Assembly (NCBI RefSeq): GCF_002950945.1
Contig: NZ_CP012673.1
Span: 11,732,501 to 11,796,500 of the forward strand
DNA: 64,000 bases
Reading direction: 5' to 3'
Source of the DNA: Sorangium cellulosum
GTDB taxonomy: Bacteria; Myxococcota_A; Polyangia; Polyangiales; Polyangiaceae
The notes under the pieces were generated by a model. It was not told where the DNA came from, made no database searches, and saw nothing but the letters and a program-made list of their open reading frames with translations. Below, piece after piece: positions 1-8,588 of this stretch. Each line of letters starts with the position of its first letter. Positions within the stretch are counted from its first letter, which is position 1. Position numbers and translations under genes: made by a program.

Positions 1-1114
1 GACGCTTTTGTGCCAAACAAGGAACTGGAGCTGACCGAAGAAGCTCCCGTCGGAGCTGGCAACCGGCGGCGCTCTCGTTTGATTCCGGGCGAAATCTTCC
101 CACCAGAGGAGGACTTGCTCTTGCAGAGCGCCCCTCTTGAGTCTGCTCCCTGTGGCAGCCCAACTCGGGAAGCAAAAACAGTGCCCTTTTTGGTGCCCGT
201 TTCGTGTTCTCCCGTTTGAGAGCCCGCGCTGGGTGCGGTATGAAGAAGCAGAGGCGCGGTCCGTGTCGCATCGAGCGAGATGGTTGGCCGTGACCGAGCC
301 GAGCGGCTTGGCTGGGTACTCTTTCGGGGACGCAACAGCATCGGCAACCTGTCCTTCTTACTTAGGAGACACCTCGAGCTCGCCAGCCTCGGGGGATTGA
401 TGGGCCGTTCCCGCCGTACGGGCAGGGGGGATCCGCTGCCTTTCCGGCAGGTGGAGGCTGGACCGCGCCGCAGAGGCCGTCCTCTCAGTGAGCTTCGATG
501 TTTCCTGAACCTGGGCCTCCCGATGGCGATGTCGAGCCCTCACCCGACGTCCAAAGGCGGAGAACATTATTTTTCGCGAGAGATCGCCTGGAAATTCAGC
601 ACTTCCAGAAATTCGTTTCGTAGGGGGACGACGGACGGGACGAAGGGCGTACCCGAGCCTGGAGCCAGGAGCTCCCGCAGTCCCACAGCTCCGAGCTCGT
701 GCGAGGCCAGCCCCAGCGGGGACCCATGCAGCAGGTTGCCCCTGGCAAGGGGCCTGAGCCTGGACCAGGGCTCGCCCTGATCGTTCGATCATAGCGTGCC
801 GCCAAAGATGCACAGCGCCCGTGCAGCATGTGCACACTGCACGTCTGACTGGCCCCAAACTGCCCCACCTAGCAGTCCCTGACCTCCCGCGGCCCTTCGG
901 CGTGTGGAGGTTCTCCGTGATTTCGATGGCTGCTCGGACACTCAAGGTCGAGGGTGACGTCGTTGAGCGCGTTCAGCGCGAACGAACGAGCCTCGTGACC
1001 TGCTGAAAAGTTTGCGAGCCCTCCCAGGGGGGCGGCACGGCGGCCCTGGCCGGACCTGACCGAGCCGCCCTCAGGGCATCGCGCTGGGCGAGAGGCGCCG
1101 CCCCTGGAGGAGGC
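1..1114. other. No recognisable gene
   Basis: Open frames here are short, overlap on both strands, lack convincing ribosome binding sites and match no family I recognise. The stretch looks less GC-rich than the rest of the window. It lies downstream of rplT on the minus strand, where many bacteria carry pheS, but I see no trace of pheS. The first 200 bases could be the tail of something beyond the left edge; this cannot be judged from the window. Confidence 0.5.
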
Positions 1115-1474
1115 TCAGGTGCTGGCGGGAGACGCAGCGAGCTTGGCTACAGCCCCAAAAGAAGCCGGATCGTGGATCGCGATCTCGGACAGGATCTTTC
1201 GGTCGAGCACGATGCCCGCCTTCTTGAGCCCGCTGACGAGCCGGGAGTAGGTCGTGCCGTTGATGCGGGCGGCGGCGTTGATCCTGGTGATCCAGAGGCG
1301 GCGGAAATCCCGCTTCTTCAGCTTCCGGCTGATGTAGCCGTACTCCCAGGCGTGGCGCAGAACCTCGACGGCCTGGCGGAAGCGGTTCTTTCGGCCGAGG
1401 TGGTAGCCCTCGGTCTGGTTGAGGACGCGGTTGCGACGGCGACGGGCTTTGAACCCTCTTTTAACGCGCGGCAT
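1115..1474 (-). CDS. rplT: 50S ribosomal protein L20
   Basis: Encodes 119 residues, the usual length of bL20, an early-assembling 23S rRNA-binding protein of the large subunit. The N-terminus carries the characteristic basic start (MPRVKRGFKARRRR) and the core shows the family patterns ending in YISRKLKKRDFRRLWITRIN and NGTTYSRLVSGLKKAGI. It follows rpmI by 27 bases on the same strand, the conserved L35-L20 order. L20 often represses its own operon in other bacteria; no such site was identified here. Neither pheS nor pheT follows it. Confidence 0.97.
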   Translation of the reverse strand: MPRVKRGFKARRRRNRVLNQTEGYHLGRKNRFRQAVEVLRHAWEYGYISRKLKKRDFRRLWITRINAAARINGTTYSRLVSGLKKAGIVLDRKILSEIAIHDPASFGAVAKLAASPAST

Positions 1475-1501
1475 CGGAGCTTTACCTCACTGATTCCAGG
1501 G

Positions 1502-1699
1502 TCAGCCGTAAGGCAGAAGCAGCTTGACGCGCTTCTCCATCGCCGAGTCGACCATGTCGTTCTTGCGGAGGCGACGCAGGCGCTTCTTGCTCTTCTCCTG
1601 CATGCAGTGGTTGAGCCCGCCCTTGCTGCGGCGAATCCGGCCGGAGCCGGTCACCTTGAACCGCTTGGCCGCAGCGCGGTTCGTCTTCATCTTCGGCAT
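1502..1699 (-). CDS. rpmI: 50S ribosomal protein L35
   Basis: Encodes 65 residues beginning MPKMKTNRAAAKRFKVTGSG, the highly conserved bL35 N-terminus, followed by a Lys/Arg-rich body. The start is fixed by that motif; the frame stays open upstream but the extra sequence resembles nothing. It is the first gene of an rpmI-rplT pair. The usual upstream partner infC is absent: the next gene upstream on this strand is an unrelated TPR/transglutaminase protein about 175 bases away, so initiation factor IF3 must be encoded elsewhere. Confidence 0.96.
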   Translation of the reverse strand: MPKMKTNRAAAKRFKVTGSGRIRRSKGGLNHCMQEKSKKRLRRLRKNDMVDSAMEKRVKLLLPYG

Positions 1700-1874
1700 G
1701 ACGCCCTCGATCCGTGTGCCTACCGCTCCCGGCGGCCACCCCTCCGAACCACCGGAGAGGCTGTTCCGCGCCGCAGGGATGCGTAGAGGGGGCGCTTTAT
1801 GGCGAGCCGGCAGGTGGTTGTCAAGCGCGGCGCAGGCCCAGGGTGCCGGCGCCGCGGCGCCGGGCGGCCTCCGC

Positions 1875-4800
1875 TCACTTGCCGAGCACGACCCGCTGGC
1901 CGAAGGCGCGGTCCGCCGTCTCGCAGAACGTCTTGAAGGACGTGTACTCGGACGGCTTGATCCGGGACTTCTTGAGGGCGATGCGGCTGCGGACGACGAC
2001 CTTCCCCGCGGACTGCTCGACCGAGATGGAGAAGCTGCCGAAGGGGGTGTCCTCATCCTGGGGGAGCGGCGCCCTGGTGACGCGCCACCCCGCCGGGACG
2101 TGGAGGGTCCACTCGTCCTCGCTCGTGGTGAGCGCAGGGATGACGACGTCGCGCGTGCGCGTCGAGAGGGAGGCGAACTCGGTCGCGAGGCGCTGCGTGC
2201 CCACCGCCGGGACCGACAGGTGGTCGCCCTCCCTGCGCGCGAGGGCGACGGCCTTCCCGCGGGCCCGGAGCTTCACGGGCTGCTCGATGTCCTCGAGATC
2301 GTTCACCTCGACCCCCGCCTTGCCGGGCGCAAGCTCGATCGCGCCGAAGTCCGTGGCGAGATCGCGGCTCGCCCGATCGCGGCGCGTCCCCTCGGCCATG
2401 TAGCGGGTGCGCCACTCCGGAGCCAGCGAGCCGGCCACCTGGATCTCGGCGCCGAGCTGCGCGGAGCCGTCGGCGCCGAGCGCGATGTCGAAGGCCCGGC
2501 GCACGACGGACGCCTCCGGACCCGGCTCCGGTAGGTGGACGAGCTTCGGCTTGCCCTCGTTGATCTGAAGCGCCATCGCGCCGCGATCCATGATGGGCAG
2601 CTCGGTCGAGCCGGAGTGCTCCGCCGTCCCGTCGAGGTACAGATCGAGCGACGGCACGTAGGCGATCGCGTGATCGAACGGCGCGAGGCTCGCGGGCTCC
2701 GGCTCGATGCCGCCGCGCATGCGGGTGCGCACGAGCACGATCGTCGCCGGGATGCCGAGCTCGCGGAGCATCGTGACGATCAGCGTCGCCTTGTCCTTGC
2801 AGTCGCCCCAGCCGCGCGCGAGCGTCTGGGCGCACCTCCTCGGCCGGATGCCCTCGATGCCGAACTCGAGCGCCACGTAGCGCGTCTCGGTCGCGTACTT
2901 GTAGATCGCGCGGACCTTGCTCACGTCGTCGGTGAGGTTCTTCGTGATCTCGCGCACCCGCTTGCGCACCTCGTCGTCCACGTCGAACTGCTCTCGCGCG
3001 AGGCCCCAGTACCAGGAGCCCACGTCGTCCCAGCTCTTGAAGGTCGAGACGTGGACGTGCGCGAGGATCTCGGACCACGGCGGCATCGCCGGCTCGGGCG
3101 CCACGGGCGGGACGGCGGTGGCGGAGAAGCGGTAGATGCGCCGCTCGGCGTCCTCCTTCGTCTCGCGCACGAGGCCGGGGAGGCTCGACGCGAAGACGTG
3201 GAACTGCCTCGCCTTGGGGGTGATCAGCACGTACTCGCTGCTGGCGATCGGCTCGTCGCCCTGGAGGTACTCGATCTCCCCGAAGTGATCGGCGATCTCG
3301 TTGCGGGGGCTGACGTCGTCGATGCGGTAGCGCAGCTCCACCACGTCGCCGGCGTTCAGCCGCGGGAAGCTGACGTAGAAGGTGCGGGATGACGTGTACA
3401 TCGCGAGCGCCGGGTTGTTCGCGCCCGCCTCCCCGCTCTCGATCGCCCCGTCGACCTTGCCGTCGGCGCGGTAGACCTTCGCGGCCCTGAGGCTCACGGT
3501 CTGGCGATCGGCCTGGTACTCGAACGCGTACTGCCGGGCGCTCGCCGCGGCCTCGTCCGTGAGCGGCTGGAAGACGACCTGTCGGAACCGGCTGGCGAGG
3601 CCGTTCGGGAAGACGGTGGTGACCGTCAGGCTGCGGAGCGTGCGCTTGGGATACTGCCGGTCCGCGCCGCGCCGCATCGGCAGGAAGCGCTCGGGCGACC
3701 AGGCGTACGCCTCATCCGCGCGCGGCTTCGGCGGCTCGATGTGCTCGATGTACTCGCGCACGTCCTTCACCTGGGGGCTGATGGCCAGGATCTGCTGCAG
3801 CATCTCGAGCTGCGCCTCCCGGTTGCCGTCCTCGCCGTAGAGATCCGAGAGCGCGCGCAGCGTGCCGATGTCCTCCGGCGCCATGGCGAGCGCGCGCTGG
3901 TGAGCGGCGAAGGCGCGGTCGCTCTCGCCGAGCGCGCGGTACGTGCGCGCAGCGACGGAGCGGGCCCACACGGAGTCCGGCTCGCTGCGGAGGAAGCGCT
4001 CGAGCCAGCGCTCCGCGCCGGCGCGATCGCGGCGCGCGACCGCGAGATCGACCTGCTGATGCAAGAAGCTCGAGTCGTCGAAGCGCAGCGCCGCGTAGCG
4101 CGCCTCCATCTCGGCGGCGTCCGTGTCGCGGCCGAGGGCCCGCAGCTGCGCCGCGGTGGCCCGGAGCAGCGAGACGCTGCTCGGCTGGCGCGCGAGCGCC
4201 CGCTCCAGCGTGGCGAGCGCGGTCCGCTTCAGCCCCGCCTCCAGGTAGAGATCGACGAGGCCGAGGGTGGCCGCGACGTGATCGGGATCGGAGGCGAGGA
4301 TGCGCTCGTAGATCGGCGCGGCCTCCCGCCAGCTCGGGCTCGTCTGCGCGAGCCGCGCCTGGGCGAGCAGGACGTCGATGTCGTCGCGGCGAGGACCCGC
4401 GAGCGCAGCGGCGCGCTCGATCCACGCGCGCTGCTGGTTCCGATCCTCGGCGAGCTGGCCCGCGAGCAGGTGGCGAGGCACGGTCGGCTCGGCCTCGGCG
4501 GAGCGGCGCGCCAGATCGCGCGCTCTGTGCTCGCCTTCGGCGTCGCCGCCGGTGAGCGTCAGGTACCGCGCGAACGCCTCCAGCACGGCGGGCGACGGTC
4601 GCGCGGCGCTCGCGGCGCGCTCGAACGCCTGCATCGGCCCCTCGACGGATGACGCCCGCGCGGCGGGCTTCGCGCCGGGGGCGGGCCGCTCGGCCGCCGC
4701 CCGCGCGCCGCCCTGCGATGCCGTCACCTGCGTCCCGATGTCGGACGTCACGTCCAGGTCGAGGTCCGGCGCTCCCCTCTCATCGCCGATGCGCAGCGCG

Positions 4801-5660
4801 AACTTGGGGGCCGATGCGCCGCCGCAGACCTTGATCGTCAGACGGTTGTAGCCAGGGCTCAACGACACCGACGCGGCGAAGCGATCGATGTCGAGCTCGC
4901 GGTACCCCGCGTCGGCCAGGACCTTCTCGCCGTTCCAGAACAGCTTGAACGCGCCGTCCGCCCCGACCCAGATCGAGATCGGTCGGGGCGCGCGCGTCCC
5001 TTCCTTCGCGCGGACGAACGTGGTCGCGTAGCCGCAGACCCCCTCCACCGGGCGGATGAAGTCGCCGAAGTCGAACCACCCGTACTGCGGCGCCTCGGGC
5101 GGCACGCGCCAGCGGACCGCCCGCGCCTTGCCGTCGTACGTCCTCCCGGCCGCGATCGGTTGATCGAGCTCTTCCTCGGGTCCGAACGCGCGGTCGAAGC
5201 CTCCCTTGTTCTCGTTGTCGAACGGGCCGATCGTCGCCCAGCGGCCGATGAACCCGAGCTTCTGGATCTTCGCGACCGCTCCGTCGAGATCGCCGCGCCG
5301 CCTGCGCGCGTACGCGGAGAGGAGCTCCGCGTAGACACGGGCGGGCGCGCTGGTCGTGCGCGCCTCCGCGATCGACGAGATCGCCTCCTCGACCTGCGTC
5401 GGATCCGCGCGGTCCCACGTGCGCCAGAGCTCGCGCAGCGCGCCGTAGACCTCCGGACCCCGCGCCGCGCGGACGGCCGCATGCGCCGAGAGCACCTCGG
5501 GGTGAACCGCGCCGAGCTCGGCGCGCGCATCCGGGCCGGTCGACGTGATGCACACGAGCGCAGCCGCCCACGCGACGATCACGCCAGAGGAGCGCTTGCT
5601 CAGCACCCCCGGGTTGAGCTCGATCTCACGGGGCCCGGTCCGGCTGAGCACGTCGCGCAT
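1875..5660 (-). CDS. Exported TPR/DUF3857/transglutaminase-like protein
   Basis: About 1261 residues from the ATG at 5660. A TTG at 5702 and a GTG at 5606 are alternatives; the GTG would put a hydrophobic segment (VIVAWAAALVCITS) in a compact signal peptide ending near ARA. After a beta-rich N-terminal third come TPR-like helical repeats (roughly residues 350-610), a DUF3857-like segment, and a transglutaminase-like domain. A papain-type triad can be proposed: Cys954 in RGWGDCKDKATL, His997 in FDHAIAYVP, Asp1010 in LYLDGTAEH. DUF3857-transglutaminase proteins are common, poorly characterised envelope proteins; substrate and activity are unknown. Function in protein cross-linking or hydrolysis is inference only. 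A candidate promoter lies at 5909-5937. Confidence 0.88.
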   Translation of the reverse strand: MRDVLSRTGPREIELNPGVLSKRSSGVIVAWAAALVCITSTGPDARAELGAVHPEVLSAHAAVRAARGPEVYGALRELWRTWDRADPTQVEEAISSIAEARTTSAPARVYAELLSAYARRRRGDLDGAVAKIQKLGFIGRWATIGPFDNENKGGFDRAFGPEEELDQPIAAGRTYDGKARAVRWRVPPEAPQYGWFDFGDFIRPVEGVCGYATTFVRAKEGTRAPRPISIWVGADGAFKLFWNGEKVLADAGYRELDIDRFAASVSLSPGYNRLTIKVCGGASAPKFALRIGDERGAPDLDLDVTSDIGTQVTASQGGARAAAERPAPGAKPAARASSVEGPMQAFERAASAARPSPAVLEAFARYLTLTGGDAEGEHRARDLARRSAEAEPTVPRHLLAGQLAEDRNQQRAWIERAAALAGPRRDDIDVLLAQARLAQTSPSWREAAPIYERILASDPDHVAATLGLVDLYLEAGLKRTALATLERALARQPSSVSLLRATAAQLRALGRDTDAAEMEARYAALRFDDSSFLHQQVDLAVARRDRAGAERWLERFLRSEPDSVWARSVAARTYRALGESDRAFAAHQRALAMAPEDIGTLRALSDLYGEDGNREAQLEMLQQILAISPQVKDVREYIEHIEPPKPRADEAYAWSPERFLPMRRGADRQYPKRTLRSLTVTTVFPNGLASRFRQVVFQPLTDEAAASARQYAFEYQADRQTVSLRAAKVYRADGKVDGAIESGEAGANNPALAMYTSSRTFYVSFPRLNAGDVVELRYRIDDVSPRNEIADHFGEIEYLQGDEPIASSEYVLITPKARQFHVFASSLPGLVRETKEDAERRIYRFSATAVPPVAPEPAMPPWSEILAHVHVSTFKSWDDVGSWYWGLAREQFDVDDEVRKRVREITKNLTDDVSKVRAIYKYATETRYVALEFGIEGIRPRRCAQTLARGWGDCKDKATLIVTMLRELGIPATIVLVRTRMRGGIEPEPASLAPFDHAIAYVPSLDLYLDGTAEHSGSTELPIMDRGAMALQINEGKPKLVHLPEPGPEASVVRRAFDIALGADGSAQLGAEIQVAGSLAPEWRTRYMAEGTRRDRASRDLATDFGAIELAPGKAGVEVNDLEDIEQPVKLRARGKAVALARREGDHLSVPAVGTQRLATEFASLSTRTRDVVIPALTTSEDEWTLHVPAGWRVTRAPLPQDEDTPFGSFSISVEQSAGKVVVRSRIALKKSRIKPSEYTSFKTFCETADRAFGQRVVLGK

Positions 5661-6453
5661 CCAGGGCGCTATCCCGTGACCGAAGCCGTCGGTCAAGCGC
5701 AAGGCACGCGCGCGGGCTGCGGCGCAGCTACCCGGAAGACCGCCTCCAGGCCCAGCACATCGAGCGCCTCCTTCATGAGCTCGGCGCCCCGGTCAACGGT
5801 GCCCCTCGGCCGCTCCTTCTGTTCTGCCCGGCGCACAGGCGGCGACATGCGGAGGGCTCCGCCCGCCGCCCGCTCCACAAGGGACTATCCGGCGGATGCC
5901 AGCTGCGGATTATTCAATTATTTCGATGTCTTGTCACATCCCAGGCGACCGCGCGCCGCGGGGGGTTGGCCAGCCGTACCGCCAGCTCCGGCGGTCAAAA
6001 TCAGGCCGGACAGCGACCTGGAACCCTGGACGGGCGCGCGGGCGAGCCGGGCCGAAGGCCAGCGCCGACGCCAGCCAGGGAGGCCGGTGCCGGGGTGGGA
6101 GCCGTGCGCCGTCGAGCTCGGGACAGGGCGCGGAGGGGTCCCGGCGCGCGATCCTCCAACTTCCAGAAAGGGCCGCCTTGCTCCGCCGTACCAGCTTCGG
6201 ATAGAAACGTCCCAAGATGTACGGGCGCACGGTCGAGGAGCAGTCGCACTGCGCGCCCCGGACCGGTCATACAAGTCCCCAGGCAGCGAGCATGGCGCCG
6301 CGAACGTGGTACCGGTGGTGAAGGAAGGCCCGCACAGCGCGGAGCCGGACGATGACGATGGTCGGGGACCGCACGTGCGGCGCCCGGTGATGACAAGGGC
6401 CGCAGAGCCCGCAATGCCCAGGGCCCCATCGCGAGAGCGCTGGCGGAGGAACG
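5661..6453. other. Divergent intergenic region before mglBA
   Basis: Nearly 800 bases between the divergent transglutaminase-like gene and mglB with no convincing gene. The notable element is an AT-rich island around 5908-5945 in otherwise GC-rich DNA, which contains a minus-strand promoter candidate and may also serve the plus strand. The remainder shows only short shadow frames. Confidence 0.6.
5909..5937 (-). promoter_or_regulatory. Candidate sigma70-type promoter
   Basis: On the minus strand, GTGACA (5937-5932) and AATAAT (5914-5909) are separated by 17 bases, each one mismatch from the TTGACA/TATAAT consensus. It lies in the only AT-rich island of the intergenic region and points to the TPR/transglutaminase gene, leaving a leader of roughly 240 bases. 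No transcript data are available. Confidence 0.5.
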
Positions 6454-6936
6454 ATGGTCAACCCTCAGATGGTGATGTACGAGGAGGAATTCAACCAGAT
6501 CCAGAGCGTGGTGGATCGCCTCGTCAAGGACGCCAATGCGAAGGTCGTCTTCATCGTTGACAAGAACGGGCAACTGATCGCCGCGAGCGGAGACGTCGAC
6601 AACCTCGACACCACGTCGCTCGCCTCGCTGACGGCGGGGAACATCGCCGCCACCGGCGGGATGGCGAAGCTCCTCAAGGAAAACGAGTTCGCCACTCAGT
6701 TCCACGAGGGTGAGAAGGCGAACATCCACATCCAGCTGGTCGGCAACCGCGTCATCCTCGTGGTGATCTTCGACTCAAAGTCGAGCCTCGGGTTGGTGAG
6801 GCTCCGGGTGCGAAAAGCGAGCGAGGAGCTCAACCACATCTTCGAATTGCTGCTCAAGAAGGTGCAGGAGCCGGGCGCTGACTCGCCGTTCGCCGAGATC
6901 ACCGACGAGGACATCGACAACCTCTTCAACGACTAG
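6454..6936 (+). CDS. mglB: MglB, Roadblock/LC7 GTPase-activating protein
   Basis: 160 residues forming a Roadblock/LC7 domain protein. The core is very close to Myxococcus MglB (YEEEF, DANAKVVF, VDKNGQLI, DTTSLASLTAGN), and the tail ends SPFAEITDEDIDNLF as in that protein. In Myxococcus MglB forms a homodimer that stimulates GTP hydrolysis by MglA and marks the lagging pole, setting direction of gliding and type IV pilus motility. A GGAGG sits just upstream of the ATG at 6454. mglA starts 11 bases after the stop, the standard mglBA operon. Identification is by remembered sequence similarity and context. Confidence 0.95.
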   Translation: MVNPQMVMYEEEFNQIQSVVDRLVKDANAKVVFIVDKNGQLIAASGDVDNLDTTSLASLTAGNIAATGGMAKLLKENEFATQFHEGEKANIHIQLVGNRVILVVIFDSKSSLGLVRLRVRKASEELNHIFELLLKKVQEPGADSPFAEITDEDIDNLFND

Positions 6937-6947
6937 GAGCGCGGTCG

Positions 6948-7538
6948 ATGAGCTTCATCAATTACATGGCGCGCGAGATCAACTGCAAGATCGTCTATTA
7001 CGGCCCGGGTCTCTGCGGCAAGACGACGAACCTGCAGTACATCTACGAGCGCACCAATCCGGACGCGAAGGGGAAGATGATCTCCCTCGCCACGGAGACC
7101 GACCGGACACTCTTCTTCGACTTCCTCCCGCTCGCGCTGGGCGAGATCCGCGGCTTCAAGACGCGGTTCCACCTGTACACGGTGCCGGGGCAGGTCTTCT
7201 ACGACGCGAGCCGCAAGCTCATCCTGAAGGGCGTCGACGGCGTGGTCTTCGTGGCCGACTCACAGCTCGGCCGCATCGAGGCGAACCAGGAGTCGGTGGA
7301 GAACCTCCGCACGAACCTGGCCGAGCAAGGCTACTCGCTCGACAAGATCCCGTACGTCATCCAGTACAACAAGCGGGATCTGCCGGAGATCGGCACGGTC
7401 GAGGAGCTCCGGGCGCTGCTCAACCCGACCAATGTTCCCGATTTTGAAGGGGTGGCGCGGACAGGCGTCGGGGTGTTCGACACGCTCAAGGCCGTCGCGA
7501 AGCTCGTGCTGACCGAGCTGAAGAAGGGCGGCCCCTAG
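6948..7538 (+). CDS. mglA: MglA, Ras-like polarity GTPase
   Basis: 196 residues, the family length, almost collinear with Myxococcus MglA. The P-loop GPGLCGKT spans residues 19-26; the switch region retains Arg53 (TETDRTLFFDF); the G3 element is TVPGQ (78-82) rather than the Ras DTAGQ, with Thr78 and Gln82 as in characterised MglA; NKRD supplies the G4 specificity motif. The GTP form localises to the leading pole and drives gliding complexes and pili; MglB is its activator of hydrolysis. AGGAG stands 8 bases before the ATG. A stem-loop at 7552-7588 follows the stop. Confidence 0.97.
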   Translation: MSFINYMAREINCKIVYYGPGLCGKTTNLQYIYERTNPDAKGKMISLATETDRTLFFDFLPLALGEIRGFKTRFHLYTVPGQVFYDASRKLILKGVDGVVFVADSQLGRIEANQESVENLRTNLAEQGYSLDKIPYVIQYNKRDLPEIGTVEELRALLNPTNVPDFEGVARTGVGVFDTLKAVAKLVLTELKKGGP

Positions 7539-7551
7539 GGCCAGGGGCGAC

Positions 7552-7588
7552 GCGGCGAGCGGGCATGAGCACCGCTCGCGCTCGCCGC
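7552..7588. terminator. Candidate bidirectional stem-loop terminator
   Basis: A perfect 10-base inverted repeat (7552-7561 with 7579-7588) lies between the mglA stop and the converging small basic ORF. An alternative shorter stem uses 7556-7562 with 7572-7578. There is no strong T-run, so it may be a transcript-stabilising hairpin rather than a classical intrinsic terminator. Confidence 0.5.
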
Positions 7589-7593
7589 ATTCA

Positions 7594-7713
7594 TCAGGTG
7601 CGCTGGTAGATGCGGTTCCGCCGGTTGCGGTTCTTCGCCTTCAGCTTGGACCGATAGCGCTTCGACTTGGAGCGCGTGGTCTTGCGCGGACCTTTCGACA
7701 GCATCAGGAACAT
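7594..7713 (-). CDS. Small highly basic protein, unrecognised
   Basis: Thirty-nine residues starting MFLMLSKGPRKTTRSK, with 16 Lys/Arg and no acidic residue. ACGGAG lies about 9 bases upstream of the ATG at 7713, favouring this start over the longer open frame. The composition (Lys/Arg/Asn/Ser/Tyr) resembles tiny ribosomal or nucleic-acid-binding proteins, but I cannot match it to a named family such as bTHX or bL36. It faces mglA across a stem-loop. The coding call rests on the start context and composition only. Confidence 0.45.
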   Translation of the reverse strand: MFLMLSKGPRKTTRSKSKRYRSKLKAKNRNRRNRIYQRT

Positions 7714-7907
7714 GGACAGGCTCCGTTGAGGCGCCCGGCGCGGAGACGTCGTGCCGCCGCTGCCGGTGCGAAGGGGCGGCAACCTACGGCATCGCGGGGA
7801 AAAGTTCAACCCGAGACCTTCTTGCCCCGGCGATCGGCGGCTTTCTCCGGCGAGGGGCCGGGCGAGGCACCTGGGACGAGCTTTTCTGCTATCGGTGTTC
7901 GTACCTC

Positions 7908-8480
7908 GTGCGGTTCAGGATCTTCCTCTGCCTAGCCGCCGCCTCGGCGACCGCGACCGCGTGCGGCGCGAGCATCAACGCCGTCTACGAAGGGGACGTA
8001 CGCTTCGAGCACTGCATGGCGCTCGACGCGCAGCACGACGTGAAGCCGACGCTGCGGCGCGCGTGCTGGGAGGAGTGGCTGCAGTTCTACACGTTCGGCC
8101 AGACGCGCGACCGCGTGGAGTACGCGACGCTCCGGCAGCGGCAGCTCAGCAGGGCGAGCGACTTTGACGAAGGCGACTGGAACCCGCCCACCAGCCGCGC
8201 GCCTGCCGCCGTGCCAGAGCCGACCAGCGCGCTCGCGCCGCCGCCGATGCTCATGACTGCCGGCACCGCGACGCCCACGCCGGAGGTGGACGCAGGCGCT
8301 GCGGATGCGGGCGACGCCGGACAACCTGCGGCGGCCGTGGCAGACGCAGCGCCGCCGGGGGCGGAGTGCAGCGCGGACTGCGAGAAGACCTGGAGCAAGT
8401 GCAAGGAGGGCTGCACGTCCGCGGCCTGCGAGAAGGAGTGCTCCGGCAAGTACAAGCGGTGCATGCGCCGCTGCTTCTGA
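7908..8480 (+). CDS. Cysteine-rich putative lipoprotein
   Basis: 190 residues from a GTG start. The first 20 residues form a lipoprotein signal (hydrophobic LAAASATATACG with a Cys lipobox). An alpha-helical middle with two Cys is followed by an Ala/Pro/Asp-Ala-Gly-rich linker and a tail with eight closely spaced Cys (CSADCEKTWSKCKEGC, then four more), typical of disulfide-stabilised extracytoplasmic domains. The start has a -10-like GCTATC 14 bases upstream and no Shine-Dalgarno. Function unknown; no family recognised. Confidence 0.8.
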   Translation: MRFRIFLCLAAASATATACGASINAVYEGDVRFEHCMALDAQHDVKPTLRRACWEEWLQFYTFGQTRDRVEYATLRQRQLSRASDFDEGDWNPPTSRAPAAVPEPTSALAPPPMLMTAGTATPTPEVDAGAADAGDAGQPAAAVADAAPPGAECSADCEKTWSKCKEGCTSAACEKECSGKYKRCMRRCF

Positions 8481-8550
8481 CCGGCGCGCCATCGACGCGT
8501 GAAGCGCAACGGGCATGCCTCACCTTGTCGCACCAAGTTGGGCTGGAATC

Positions 8551-8580
8551 TTGACCCGCGATCGAGCGTAGGGCTATCCG
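8551..8580 (+). promoter_or_regulatory. Candidate promoter of alr
   Basis: TTGACC (8551-8556) and TATCCG (8575-8580) are 18 bases apart. The -10-like box ends 8 bases before the ATG at 8589, which would give a leaderless or near-leaderless transcript. This supports the 8589 start over an upstream in-frame ATG at 8499. Confidence 0.5.
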
Positions 8581-8588
8581 CGTACACG

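Noticed and set aside
1..1000. Several open frames of 60-200 codons on both strands
   Set aside because: They overlap one another, have no ribosome binding site or recognisable motif, and look like chance frames in GC-rich DNA.
8499..8588. Alternative upstream start of alr
   Set aside because: The extra 30 codons contain a TTGACC/TATCCG promoter-like pair that fits the start at 8589 better.
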